The position numbers and the translations under genes were made by a program. DNA of 64,000 bases from Nemophila menziesii. Taxonomy: Eukaryota; Streptophyta; Magnoliopsida; Boraginales; Hydrophyllaceae. The stretch spans positions 3,129,501 to 3,193,500 of the forward strand of contig JARWIR010000035.1 in NCBI GenBank assembly GCA_029959085.1, in the 5' to 3' direction. Below, piece by piece: positions 48,651 to 61,179 of the stretch (positions are counted from its first letter, which is position 1; every line of letters starts with the position of its first letter). The notes beneath the pieces were generated by a model. It did not search any database. It was not told the DNA's origin and worked only from the letters and a program-made list of their open reading frames with translations.

Positions 48651-49545
48651 TATTTTTTTCCTTATCAATTAGATGATAAAATACCTCTAGTGGTGTTTTA
48701 ACGGAATCACTTGTCACGGGTTCCCACTGATCCACCATTTGACCATCTGGTAATTCATCCGTCACAAGAATCTTATTTCCATACCTGTTGTAAATCCAAA
48801 TATATATAAGTAAAAATATTACCATTCATGTAAAAAGTAAAAGGAAAATGAACCTTGCTGCTTCTAGTAAAACATCTTCTTTTAACCGATCCTCCATTTG
48901 TTCTACCCTCTCCCTGTTTATGCCCTACATTAATATAAATTCATTAATGAAAACATATATGTATCCATGTTATAAGAGTTGTTTGGTGAAGACAAGTGTA
49001 TATACCGTATATTCAACATTAGAGAAAGGTCTTTCAACATCACGCAAAACAAAAGGACGACCATTGATATAGAGGACCTGTAGGAGGATTGAGGAATTAT
49101 AAGTATATATATATATAGTAGCATGTGTACTCGAGAGTATAGATAGAGAATAGAATTAATTACAGGTTCCTCACGGAGATTAATCCAAAGAATATGAGTA
49201 TGCTTAGCCCCTATTTTGTCGAGAACATTTCGAATACCATCGGTAGTAGGGATAGCTACACCGTGAACACGTAAAGAATTAGTCTCTTCCTACAATTAAA
49301 CACAAAAATTAGGGAAAGAATTAAACAAATTAGGGAAAGAATTTAAGTAAAGAAATGATGATTACCTTGCGATAGTTAGGAGCACCATCTACGTGAGGAA
49401 GGAGACGTTTGTTTTGACAACCAGGAAAATGGTCACTCTTAAGAATTGTTTTCTTACCAAGCACCGATCCATCTCTTTCTTTCATTACCTGTAATGGTTC
49501 TCTTGGAATTATTACTGAAACCACTACATTTGACCGACTCCCCAT
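44315..49545 (-). CDS. Paladin-like protein with three PTP-like phytase modules
   Basis: Sixteen exons keep phase throughout: 49545-49366, 49289-49164, 49077-49006, 48924-48854, 48784-48685, 48574-48476, 48403-48277, 47887-47754, 47683-47624, 47560-45917, 45847-45674, 45598-45380, 45317-45037, 44961-44731, 44667-44539, 44447-44315. The product is 1259 aa, close to the family's usual size. Three homologous modules each begin with a GSVLGKKTILKSDHFPGC-like stretch. Module 1 has a P-loop CQMGRGR (233-239) and module 2 CQMGIGR (656-662), both CX5R signatures. In module 3 the matching place reads SHTGFGG (about 1105-1111), with serine for cysteine and glycine for arginine. A histidine/aspartate-rich linker follows module 2. 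Animal Paladin is described as a phosphatase-like protein acting on phosphoinositides or as a pseudophosphatase; the plant role is not settled. No signal peptide or membrane span was seen. LINE K starts about 525 bases upstream in the opposite direction. Confidence 0.9.
48600..48648. repeat. (TA)n microsatellite in a Paladin intron
   Basis: About 20 TA units preceded by a T run, in the intron between exons 5 and 6. It is likely polymorphic in length. Confidence 0.95.
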
Positions 49546-50069
49546 TCCGATGATGATGATGATTTCTCTCTCAATTCGATTAGACTGCCTACAATTCTCT
49601 CTCCGGCCACCACCGCCACCACCAGTTCTCTCTCTATTATCTTTGGCCAAAACAAAGAAGACGAAGACGAAGACAAGTATAGTATAGTATAGTTTTGTAT
49701 TAATTCTCGTTTTCTTTTTTTGTTTTTCGTGGTTTTACAGATAGATGTGGTTCAAGTGTATAGTAGACGATGATTGATACCCAAACTTCTTTCCACGTAT
49801 TAACCCCAAAAGATAATAATAGCTGTAATTGTCAAGGTGGGGACGGTATATTCCTGCTGCAACGTGAAAATCGTGTTCCTTCCTGCCTAGACCCACTTTT
49901 ATACTTACACAGCCTCCTACCCAAAAAGAAAAAAGAAAAATACTTACATAGCCATTTATTTCCCAGGTGACATATTTCTTTTGAAAATTATACTTTTATC
50001 TTTTGTATTGTTAATAATAATAATAATAAAAAGTAATATAAACATATACACTTGAAACAACTTTTATCT
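49546..50069. promoter_or_regulatory. Upstream region of the Paladin-like gene
   Basis: The 5' untranslated region is rich in CCACCG and TCTCTC words (49560-49640), and AGTATAGTATAGT repeats lie near 49680. A promoter must lie within these 525 bases or in LINE K, since the LINE begins at about 50070. No TATA box was assigned with confidence. Confidence 0.45.
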
Positions 50070-51027
50070 AACAATGGGAAACCAACTAGAAACCTCTCAA
50101 GACGGTCCCTTTCTAAACCCTAACCCTATATCGTATTTTCTTAAATTCCTCTTTTAATTACCTTTCTTTTTGTGTATATCTTAGTTCAGCAATTGCTTTA
50201 GTGTTTTTTATGTCGATCCTTTATCCTAAGAAGAAGTTTGATTGGATTTGGAAAGTTAGATTTCGATTTATCAAGGTTTAAGTTACTCTTTATTGGAGTA
50301 TTGGGCTTTTGGAGTTGGTTCAGTGTGGGCTTTTCGGTTGTCTAGGATTCGAAGCAATCTTTGGTTTGATGAGTAGCTAAATTACTAATGAATCTAGATG
50401 GTGGAGATGTTTTTTTCAATAAAAAACTTTGGCTTCTACCTCGGAATGGCAAAGCTATTATGGCTTTCCTACATCCCGAAATCCTAATGACTATGGCTGG
50501 GAGTAATAAGGAAGAAGATTTTGGCGTTGCAGTGCCTTTTGCTTAGTACACGCTTCGTTGGTTTTTTATCGAGGTGGGAAAGCTGTGCTTTTGAGGAGAC
50601 CATCATGGAGGTTATGAGAATGATTGGCTCTGGCGTCCTCGTTTGTTGAAATTTTGCCTTTACAAGACTGACCCTACTCCGTTAACTAGCTGCCAGAATA
50701 ATTACTATATCTATATTTGGTTTTCCAAAATGAGTCTCTTTGTTTCTTGTGACTGCAGGTGTACAGGTTTGAAGGATTATCTCTCTTACTTAGGAGTAGC
50801 ACGCCCTGTACCCTTGCCAAGACCGAGGTTTGATCATTATTGCTCTTCTTACTTGAGTAGTATTTAGGTTTCACATTGGTTTGTCTTCACCATACCTCTC
50901 GAGTCTCTTTGGTTTTCTAGTGTCTTTTGCTTTACTTACAATTCTCTCCTGGTTTCTCTGTGTGTCTTGTGTATATCACTTCACTTTTTTTTGTCACTCT
51001 TATTTGGTTGTCACTCCTTTTGGGGCC
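50070..51027 (+). other. 5' region of LINE K
   Basis: No credible gene. It probably held the LINE's internal promoter. Its outer end lies about 525 bases from the start codon of the Paladin-like gene, which is transcribed the other way. Confidence 0.5.
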
Positions 51028-52650
51028 ATGGCAACTCGTGATCGCCATGCTTTACCTCTTATTTCTGCTGAGGGGACTAATATTAAAAAATCTGGGGGTC
51101 CTTAACATAGGAAAAAAAACTAGAGTCGTAGATGATTTGAGGGATGATACTGCATTTATGCTCTGGGCTTTTGGGGACACTAAAGTCTTCACTATTGGTT
51201 TTAGAAAACATATTGCTGATGTTTGGGGGTGTTAAAAGTCCTTTTCGTCTTACTGAAGTTAAGAGGAATGTCTCTAAATTTGAAATACAAGATGATAAGG
51301 AGTTCAGACGTTTCTGGGAACTCAGGCCTGCTTTTTTCTTGAAGATGCACATGAGCATCACTGAGTGGCCCCAACTTTTACAAGAACACGAAATTGATGA
51401 CAGTTACTCATCGATCTGGGTCCAGGCAAAGGGTCTGGCTTTTGTCCAAAACAACATCAACATTGTACTGGCCCTTGAAATGTGTTTCATTGATGTAGAA
51501 GCCATTGATTTCCCTAAGAAAGTTGAAGAAGATGTAAAAATCTTGAGATTCCGAATCAAGTTTGATGTGGAATAGCCTCTTCCACCAGGGGTTTACATTT
51601 GGCAAGAAGACGGGATATCTTGGGTTACATTCCAATATGAGAACGCGGGCGCCTTGTGCTTCAACTGTGGATCCATAGGACACAAGATTGGAGGATGTAT
51701 AGTTCAGGTCATTAGGGACAAGGATAATTTTAATCTTAGAAGGAAAATGATTTGGAGTGTAGAAAACATTGCTAAATTTCTACTAAGCAAGCCGACTTTT
51801 GGATTAAGGAAAAGGAATGTTGGAGGTTTTGCTGCTTTTGGGGAGCAATATGCTTGGATATGTGAGGAAGAAGTAAGTGAGAGTAGTGATAACTAGAGAA
51901 TCACTGGAAACTTTAGTAGAAATGCACCCGTCAAGATACTGGAGAATCTAAAGCAGAGATTAAAAACTTTGGTTAGGTAGGGATCAAAGGTTTGATAAAA
52001 CCAATATGGAGAAGCATAACAACTCAGATTGGCGCAAAACCAAGGAAAATGACAAAGATAAGAAAAAGGTTACAATCTTTCATAATCAGGGTTTTTCCTC
52101 TTCCAATATTGGTTTTGGAGTTTTGCAACAAAAGAATAGTTTTAAAGTTTTAGAGGGTTTGGAGAATGATGAGAGTTTAGAGGGGAACATTTTAGAGAAA
52201 GAGAAGGAGCTGGCTAATCTGGTTGGGAATGATGAAGGGAGTGGATCTGTCAATCAAAGTGAACGTAAGAAGGTATCAACAGGAAATGATGAAGAGGATT
52301 TACTTGAAAAGAATTCCATTGAGAAACTCATTGCACTAAAATGTCGTAAGGAGTTTGTAGAACAGGTCTGCGGTAAGGAAGCGGGTAGAGTTAAAGAGGT
52401 GGATACTTACGACTACATGAAGTTCCAATTGAGGAATTTGTGGAGCAAGGGCATCCTAACACCCCTACGCCAGGTACAGAGTGGAGCAGCCATGGTTTGG
52501 TGTTTGAGTAAGGAAGATGTTGAAGAAGATGGAAAATTTAGTGATGCTGAAGGAATTGAGGAGTCTGATAAGGTGGTGGAAGTCTTGGAAGTTAACGATA
52601 ATACTGAACAGATTAGAAATGTTAAGGTGGGTGGAGATACTGACATGTAA
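51028..52650 (+). pseudogene. ORF1 of LINE K (DUF4283 and zinc knuckle)
   Basis: The start MATRDRHALPLIS is at 51028. After a frameshift near 51100 comes a DUF4283-type domain (TAFMLWAFGDTKVFTIGF, FWELRPAFFLKMH, WVQAKGLAFVQNN). A stop lies at 51573, then a CCHC knuckle CFNCGSIGHKIGGC at about 51658-51699. Another stop follows at 51894, and a 214-residue charged tail (52006-52650) ends ORF1. ORF1 proteins of plant L1s bind RNA. At least one frameshift and two stops break this copy. Confidence 0.85.
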
Positions 52651-53292
52651 GATGTCTACTCTTTCAAATCTGAAGAGCATAAATGCAATGTCCCAATGAA
52701 GATTGTTAAGGGCATCGGATATCCCTCTAAGATATCTGTCAAAACAATATTAGTGCCTTATTCTGGAATTGTCAAGGGATTCGAGCCCTTTTGACAATTC
52801 CTAGTCTTAGATCAGTGGTGGCTCGTTTTGATACTTTATTTGTGGTGTTGTGTGAAACTATGCTTTGTAAGGAGAATTATCTTGAGGTTTCCCGTCAGTT
52901 TAAGTTTGATAAGTCTTTTGTTCTAGACCCTACAGGGTCTGCCTCCCACTCGGGCGGTTTTTTGGTGTTATGACACTCTTGTGTGGGTCTTTCTCTTTCT
53001 TTTGCCTGCCAGTCTTTTGTAATCCTTTCTATTAATGAATCACACTTTTCTTATTATATGGTGTGTATACATGCTCCTAACAAATTTAAAGATTGAACAA
53101 AAGTTTTTCATGAGATAACTAAATGGAGCTCTTCCATTAAAGAACCTTGGATCATATTGGGAGATTTTAATTGTGTAATCAACATGAATGAAAAATATAG
53201 TAAAAACCCTGCTAACATTACTCATATCTATGACTTTAGAAATTTTACTAATGAAAATGGCCTTGTAGATATTAAATCTGAAGGCTGTTTAT

Positions 53293-54844
53293 TGGTGGGT
53301 CCATGTGTGTTATAAAATAATGCGATAAAGTTTAAGGACTCAGAAACAGCAAGTGTACAATTGCCCAAGTAATAAACCGATAAGTCGGATTCGTTCTCAG
53401 GGATTGGACTGGTATAACCCAAGTGTTCAGTAGATAAATAGTAGTAATTGCTAATACAGAAAATAAAATATAAAAGAATTTTGTTTGGTTTTGAGTTATT
53501 AAACTACTAGACACAAAGAAACAAATTACTGAAAGTAAATACTAAAAGATTAAGACGTAGACAAAAGATCTACTTGAGTCTCGCAAGGGAATTCACCTAA
53601 GTCAATGCAATTACTGTTTTGTTTAAGGGTATAGCTGTCATTTAATTATTAGTCGGGACTCTATAATCTCCTGACCCCCGTCAGGGTGGACTTAGAAGCT
53701 ATCCTACGGTATTATAAACCCCGTCAGGGCGATTATACCTACTTTCGAACGGTTTTAGTCTCTTACCCAATTGGCTATGTGGTTAGTCAAGCCCGTCAGG
53801 GTCATTGACGAATACCACACGTCTATTAGATAGGTTTGTAATTAAACCCCTCGTCAAGGTGGTCACTTAGTCACTAAAGTGAATAGCCTAATTACTAGAA
53901 CTTATTTCTAATTGATCAGAAAATAAATAATAAACAATCATAAAATAATATCCAATAATAAATACCCAACTCAGATTAAATCGTAAAATCTCAAATTTAG
54001 AAACAGAAATTGATTAACTAGGGCTTCAACCCATTATTTGCGATTCTGAAGTACTTAATAATTTAGCTCATGTTCGAAAGAAAAACTAAAATTAAATTAA
54101 TAAAAGACATTATCCTAAACTATAGAAATAAAATATGAAACCTAATTGAAGGGATGAAAAGAACTTTGTTGGAGAAAAATGGATTCTCCAGCTCCTGCTC
54201 TTGCTTCTGCCTCTTGACGCTCTCACTAAGGATGATTTAATTTTAAGAAAATATGAGAGGTGCTAAATAATTAGGTCTAAGAGGGCTTATATAGATGGTG
54301 AAAACGGATTACGTCTAATCTTGGGCTTAATTAAGTAATTAAAAGCCCAAGTCCAATTGGTAATTCCCGTAACTGGTGTACATCTGTTGGTAAAATGGCT
54401 GTAACTTTTTCATATCAACTCTAAATCGACTCATTCAAGTTTCTAAATCTTCATAACTCAATAAGGAATAAATCTTCTTCACAACTCAGAGGTTGAATCC
54501 ACGTCTAAGTAGCTCGAAATCAGCAATTAATACCAGCCTTCCAGATTTGCAGATTTTCTAGTCAACTCTTCGGGATATCTTTTCTCGCCTTTGACTTCTC
54601 TACTCGATCTAAGACTTTAATTCTTGATTCTCCTCATTATCTTGGTGCTCCATAGCATCTAAGAACTTTATACAAAAAACAAACAAATTAACGCATAAAA
54701 GCTCTAAAAATGCAAATAACATAATTCTAAGAGGAGAAACTGTAATATGACGAAATAAGCACAAAAGTCTATCTAATAAGTCCAATGTATACCTAAAATG
54801 ATGTCTTCTAAGGGCATATATTTATAACAAAAAGGGAGACATCA
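53293..54844 (-). mobile_element. Solo LTR H inside LINE K
   Basis: 1552 bp, TGGTGGGTCC...GGGAGACATCA on plus. Flanks 53288-53292 and 54845-54849 are both TTTAT, a perfect target duplication. Four CCCGTCAGGG-like words lie at about 53676, 53719, 53797 and 53848. Removing it and one TTTAT restores the LINE reading frame across the endonuclease. Confidence 0.94.
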
Positions 54845-56384
54845 TTTATTCACTTGGAATAACAGACAAGAAGGGGATAAATTTGTTAAGACAAAAACTG
54901 ATAAGGGACTGGCAACTTTTGGATGGAGTTCTATATTTCCTCAAGCAAAAATCTTTGTTCCCCCAGCAATCAGGTCTTATCATTCCCCGCTTTTTCTTCA
55001 GATGGATGACCCCCTTAAAGACAGACAAATTAAATTCAAATTTGAGAGTTTCTGGTTGGATAACCAATAAATTTTTGGAATTATTGAGAGATCTTGGAGT
55101 ACGAAAGATTACACACCTCCTCTGCTAGAGTTTGTTTTTAAAAGAGTGAATACCATCATAGAGTTAAGAAGTTGGAGTAGGAGAAACTTTAAAAACCATG
55201 AAACTGATATAAAAAGAATCAAGGAAAAACTTACAGAGATTAATAATGGACCTCATTCCTTTCAAATTCAACTGGAAGAAGTGGAGCTAAGGAAGGAGTT
55301 AGAATTTGAAATGAAATGTGAAGAAAAGTTTTGGGCTGATAGATTGAGACAAATTTGGTTACACTCGGGAGACAAAAATACAAAGTTTTTCCATCTTGCC
55401 ACCATTCAAAGAAGAGCTTATAATAGAATCTCTAGAATTAAAGATTCCAAAAATCAATGGGTGGAAAGCAAAGAAGGTATTAAAGAATGTTTTTAGAATT
55501 TTTACACTAATCTTTTTAATGAATATGGGGTAGAAAAGGATAAGATGGATGAATCTTCAAAATTCATCAAACCTAGAGTCATTAGCAGTATGAACAATGA
55601 ACTTTCAAAACACCCAATATAGAGGAAGTGGAACTTGCTGTTAAGGAGCTGTCACATACGAAAGCACCTGGTCCTAATGGGCTAATGGTAAATACTACAA
55701 GGAATTTTGGCCTACTATTAAGAATGATGTGCTTAAAATGATTAAGGATTTATTTGAAAATAATACTCCTCTGGACAGTATTAATGATACTCTGATTACT
55801 CTTGTTCCCAAAGGTTTAACTCAGGAGAATTTGGGTGACTTTCACCCAATTTCCTGTGTTAACTTTGCTTACAAAATTATAGCTAAGATTTTGGCTAATA
55901 GGTTTATGAATGATATTGTTTCACCTACTCAGTCAGCCTTCATTAAAGGTAGGGTACTCAAGATAACATTCTTATAGCGCAGGAATTATCTTTCTTTATG
56001 AACCGTACTAGGAAAAAAAGGAAGATTTCTAGCAGCCTTGAAAATTGATATGGCTAAGGCTTATGATTAGGTTAGGTGGAAATGTCTAATTTTAGTTTTG
56101 GAAAAAGTTGGTTTCTATGGAAAGTTTATTATGTGGATTCTTGATTGTATCTCTTCTATTTCCTTTCAAGTTAACCTTAATGGGAAACGAATGGAAAAGT
56201 TTTCACCAGGAAGGGGGCTTAGGCAGGGGGATCCTTTGTCTCATTTCCTCGTTACTATTATGACAGAAGCTTTAATTAGCATTATTCAAAACTTTTCTAA
56301 TGCAAATGTCATTAAAGGCATCCAAATTAATAAGAATTGTCCTATGCTTTTACATATGCTTTTTGCAGATGACTCTTGTTCTTT

Positions 56385-56629
56385 TTTTTTTGATCGGCAA
56401 ATCGAACTACATATGAAGCTCAAACATTAAGTTTTTTTTAGACTAGCTATTACAAATCTTCTCAATTAATTATCTAGCATAGCCAACAACCTTCTTTAAC
56501 TTTCTTCTACCTTCGGGATTCGAACCTTGGACCTCATGAATGAGACAATAGAGCCCTGGCTAACAACCTTCTTTAACTTTCTTCCACCTTTGGGATTCGA
56601 ACCCTGTACCTCTTAGTTGAGAGACAGGG
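56385..56629 (-). mobile_element. SINE with a duplicated head, inside the RT of LINE K
   Basis: CTCTTGTTCTTT stands at both 56373-56384 and 56630-56641, a 12-bp target duplication. The T run after the left copy is the A tail of a minus-strand element. On minus, GGTTCGAATCCC (a pol III box B) occurs twice, about 74 bases apart (near 56603-56592 and 56529-56518), each followed by the same AAGGTNGAAGAAAGTTAAAG text. So the tRNA-like head is tandemly duplicated. Length about 245 bp. Box A is degenerate. It splits ORF2 just after the FADD motif. Confidence 0.82.
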
Positions 56630-57137
56630 CTCTTGTTCTTTCTTGATTTTGAAGGGACTGACATTCAAGGATTTAAGGAGTGTCTTAACCTCTACTGTGT
56701 AGGATCTGGCCAAAGAACTAATTTTGATAATTCAGCAATTATTTTTAGTAAAGAAACACCTCCAGAAGTTAAAGAACATGTAGTAAATAAGTTATATTAA
56801 AGAAACTTCATATTTGGGGAATTATTGGGAATCCCATTCCGCCATAAAAGCTCCAAGGTGGAATCTTTTGAGTGGATAGCAATTTTTTTTCTTCAAAAAA
56901 CAGATGGATGGAAGGCTAAGTTGCTTTTGGATGAGGGGAAAAGAAAAGTTAATCAAAGCTGATTTCCAAGCCATTTTCTAACTAATCTATGTCTATTTTC
57001 TCTTTCCCTGTTTCTTTTTGTTAAAAACTTATTCATGCTATTTCTAATTTTTGGTGGAATTCAAGTAGGAAAAAAAGAATTTATTGGCTTGCCTAGGAGA
57101 AGCTGGCTATCGGAAAACTTCTTGGTGGACTGGGGTT

Positions 57138-58696
57138 TGGTGGTCCTTTGTGTGTTCTAAAAATAATGCAAATGCTAATCGAACCACAACCGCAAGTGTA
57201 CGGTTGTCCCAAGTAGTATAACTGATAATACAGATTCGTTCCAAGGACGGAATGGTTGACTACAATGCTTATCTATTAATGATTGATGCACTTATGAAAA
57301 CAAATAAAGGTAAAATGTTTGTTTGGTTTTGTATTAATTCTAAATAAATGAAAGACAAATATTAAAATGCAAGTAAAAAGCTAAGACGCAAGTAAAATGA
57401 GTGAAAACGCAATATGAGAAGTAGTACTTGAGAACGCAAGGATCCTCCCAATCTTATTTCCTAACTTATGTGTTTAAGGGCTAAATTGGTCAATTACAAT
57501 GGTCGGGATTCTAAATTCCTTATACCCCCGTCAGGGTAGACTAAAGGCGATCCTAAAGTGTCACTAGTCCCGTCAGGGTAAATATGATCCACCGTTGGAT
57601 GTTTAAGTTTTATTACCTCATTGGCCCTAGAATTAGCTAAGTTCGTCAGAATCAATAGCTTCTATCCTAGATTGAATAAATGGTTCTGTATCTAAACCCT
57701 CCGTCAGAATGATCCAATTGCCACTAATTGGAATAGCCTAAATACTAACACCTGTTCCTAGTTCTTGACGCTAAAAACGGTAAAATAATCTCAATTTATT
57801 GAAAAGAGTAAAAGCCCTAATTTAGTTTAATTCAATAAAAACCCAAATTCAACATTCGTTATTTCATAAAATTAGGATTCACCCATTGTTTGTTCTCAAG
57901 CACTATGAATTATTTAGCTCATATTAAAACGAAATACTAAATTAAAATAAATGGAATTCATAACTGATTACAAATAAAAGATAAAAGAAACCTAATTTCC
58001 GGAATTGGAATGACTGAGAACGGAGCTATAGACCCACTCCAGCTCTAGCAGCTTCTTCTTTCTTCCTTCTGTTGCTTCTCTCTGATGTTTTTAATTGTAA
58101 AGAATGAATTGTGTGAAAAATAGAAGTCCAGACCTCCTTTTATAAGCATAAATTCGTACTAGGGCTTGGACCAGAAAATAAAATACTAATTAAATGTCCA
58201 AGCCCACTTTCTAAGCCCAAAATCCCGTAACTGCTGATACACCTTCACTAAAACGGCTTTTCTCGATGCGTTATGACTCCGATTGACCTCATTCTAGTTG
58301 CTAAAGTTCCGTAACTTGATAAGGAATGATTTCTCTTCAAAGGTAAGCGGCTAAATCATCGCTTAAGCACCTCGAAATCAGCAATCTATGGCCTGAAAAA
58401 TGGATTTTCAGCTCTAAAAATAATATCTTCGGGATTTATCTTCAAGTCTTAACTCTAATTCACGATCTTTGACTTTCTCCTCGGATTCCTCTCCTAGATA
58501 ACATCTAAAACCTGTAAACTTTACACTAAAAATACCAATATTACGCGCAAAAGTTTAATAAATAAAAAATCCTAGAAATAAAAAGGGAATTACGGATTAT
58601 TGCATATTTAGTCCAAAAGTCTATCAAATTAATTAAATAAACACCAAAAATGATGTCTCCCAAGGGTCGAAAATAAGAACAATTAGGGAGACATCA
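57138..58696 (-). mobile_element. Solo LTR G inside LINE K
   Basis: 1559 bp, TGGTGGTCC...GGGAGACATCA on plus. Flanks 57133-57137 and 58697-58701 are both GGGTT. Same family as solo LTR F but inverted. Removing it rejoins the LINE's LGGLGF and FRDFK residues. Confidence 0.94.
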
Positions 58697-60300
58697 GGGT
58701 TTCGTGATTTCAAATAACTGAATACTGACTTACTTGCTAAGAAGGCTTGGAGATTACTCAAAAACCCTGATAGCTTAGCTTTCAAAGTTTTTAGAGGTAT
58801 ATATTTCCCAAAAAGCAACTTTTGGAGGTAGCCCTAAGGCAAAGTCGCACGTGGAGTTGGGATAGCATCATTGAAGGAAGGGACTTTCTACAAAACATAT
58901 CTTTAAACAAATTGGTAATGGTAAGAATACTTTTATCTGGACAGACAAATGGGTTGACTCGTGCTTAAAAATTGAAAAACCTACCAATTGTGATCTAGTG
59001 ATTATAAGTCAACTTTTCCTACCAGGTTCCTTTGAATGGAATAACGAATTGCTTAATGATAATTTCCCTAGTCCTATCATCCCAAATATTAAGAGAACTA
59101 TCATTTCTGGAATGGGGGAGGATGATAAAATCATCTGGCCTTTCTCTAAAGATGGCGAATATAGTACTAAAACTGGGTATAAAGTTCTTACTGATGAGAA
59201 CTTGTTTAATTCATCTGAAAATGTTAATACAGTTGAAAATATCAATACCTCACTGTGGGAAACAGTTTGTGGATCTAATATACCCAATACGATACGGGTC
59301 TTTATGTGGAAGGCCTGTAACAATGGCATTCCAACGAACAATAATTTACATATACAAAACTGTTCACACTCGAATGATTGCATATGGTGGATCAATAAGG
59401 TAGATACGATGGAATATTTGTTGATGTATTGTAAACTTGTTGTATTATTTGGGCAGGACCCACACTTCAGATTCATGCTTCTACAGACGATTCTCTCAGT
59501 GTGGGAGACTGGTTTCTTAAAACTATTGAGTCCTATTCTAAGCAGGGTTGGGATAAAAGAATGGTTCCTGATTTTATAATGATATCTATATGGAACATTT
59601 GGAAAGCGAAAATGAAATCTCTCCATGAAATTTCAAAATTTGATCGCGATAGAGTGATTTGGTCTACTAATAATCTCATGCAGGAACTCCATGGTATGAA
59701 CTGGTCAACAAGCCTTAACAATAATTTGCAAAAAAACTTCCGAGAGAATGGGAGGCATGCTCAAACTACTCATGTCCCTGAGGAAGAAGACTTAATCATA
59801 CAGTGTGATGCTTCCTTAAGTTTTCCTTATGAGCTAACGGGGATTGGAGTCACGGTTAGGAGCAAGGACAACAATTTCAGAAGATGATTCAAAGATGCAT
59901 TTCATAGTAAATCGAGTCTCATTGGAGAAGTTTGGGCAGTCTTTAAAACAACTATCAATTGTACAAGATATCCAAATCTCAGGAAGCAAGTTTACTACGA
60001 CAACCTTGAAGTTATTCAAGGTATAGAGCAGATTTCAGACGCGAGTTGGGTTATTAAACCTATTAATGCTAGGATTAAGCGAATTTTGGAAGAAGCAGGA
60101 GAATTTTTCTTTAGTTATCTTCCTCGGAAGCTTAATCATAGAGCGAACCAACTTGCTAAGAATGCTAGACATGAAGCTCGGATCCATCTAGGGATTGACC
60201 CTGGTCTATCTTTATTTGACTCTTTTAATAAGTTAGGAATTGGCTAATTCTTTTTGTAATCTATGTGGGTACGACGTACCCCTCCCTTGCCCAAAAAACA

Positions 60301-61179
60301 ACAACTTTATCTCTCTAAGAAGGACGATAAACTAGAGTTTCAAAGAGATTTCAATTTCTTGTTAGTTATTTGATTCTTGGGAGATTAATATTATCATTCG
60401 TAATATTTAGGTTATGTAACATCTATATTAGAGTTGATTCATCGGAGTTCTGAGTCATGGGTTCAAAATCGTACGGGACCTCGACTGGGGTGGCATTGGT
60501 CCATCCATTAAACGGTACAAACTCTAGACCATCAAGGACAACAGAGTTGGCTCGAACTCCGATCGAATATAGGCTATCTCAGGGGTTGATATGGGTACTA
60601 TCATCTTGTATGGGGGAATAAGGTCTCAAGAGAAACCAAGAGATGGACGCACCACATGAGAACTTAGAGGCGGATACCAACGAGAGTATGATGATGGTTA
60701 ATGATAGGCACAAGTCTTACGAACATGAAAAGGAGTCGCCGTTTAGCAAGGAGAAGATGAAGGGTTTTCCAATATTAAATAACAATCAAGGAAATAAGGA
60801 TAATATAGGATGTGAACAAGTTAACAAAGAAAGGAAATTAAGATAAAATGAAAAAAACGATAGGGATAAGCTCCATCGGTGCAATGTATAGGCACCGGAA
60901 AGGAACATTATAGATATTTACAATGGACATATGGAGGCAAATGGTAGTTTCAGGATTTTTTCACTTTGGTTTCAACGAACATGGGTTATGCCATCTTGGG
61001 TTATACTATCACAACACGTTTTACTGAGCATTACTTATGCAAACACGTGGCTCAAGAGTAACTCAGAAGAGATGACAACATATACAAACCCCTTAGTGTG
61101 CTGAGTGCATACGGATACCAATGTGAATTAATTGGAGATGTTTGAGTGTCTTGGAGACTTAACAAACAGAAGTGGCTTT
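60301..61179. other. Unassigned DNA between LINE K and element I
   Basis: A 67-codon plus frame (60643-60846, charged, starting MDAPHENLEADTNES) is not recognised and looks like a LINE or retrotransposon remnant. The rest shows no credible gene. Confidence 0.45.

Larger units (their letters stand above)
52757..60246 (+). pseudogene. ORF2 of LINE K (endonuclease, RT, zf-RVT, RNase H), interrupted
   Basis: In order: endonuclease start LFWNCQGIRALLTI (52758) and its active-site ILGDFNC (about 53155); after solo LTR H, DKGLATFGWSSIFPQ; linker LRQIWLHSGDKNTKFFH (about 55340). Reverse transcriptase follows with APGPNG, LVPKG, SAFIKGR (about 55935), KIDMAKAYD, GLRQGDPLSHFLV (about 56215) and the catalytic FADDS (about 56364), where the SINE has landed. 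Then come LGGLGF / FRDFK split by solo LTR G, zf-RVT with FMWKACNNGIPTNNNL (about 59300), and RNase H with IQCDASLSF (about 59798) up to the stop after FNKLGIG. Many stops and frameshifts. In active LINEs this protein nicks the target and copies the LINE RNA. Confidence 0.88.
50070..60300 (+). mobile_element. LINE K: near full-length L1-type LINE with three nested insertions
   Basis: It includes a 5' region (50070-51027), ORF1 (51028-52650), ORF2 (about 52757-60246), a short 3' region and an A-rich end (60293-60300). ACAACTTTTATCT at 50057-50069 and ACAACTTTATCT at 60301-60312 look like a target duplication with one base gained or lost. Removing solo LTR H, the SINE and solo LTR G leaves about 6.8 kb, a normal plant L1 size. 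Both ORFs carry stops and frameshifts, so it no longer moves. Confidence 0.88.

Noticed and set aside
49546..49650. A 35-codon N-terminal extension of the Paladin-like protein
   Set aside because: It would start with TTG; the ATG at 49545 gives a normal start and the upstream part is simple-sequence UTR.
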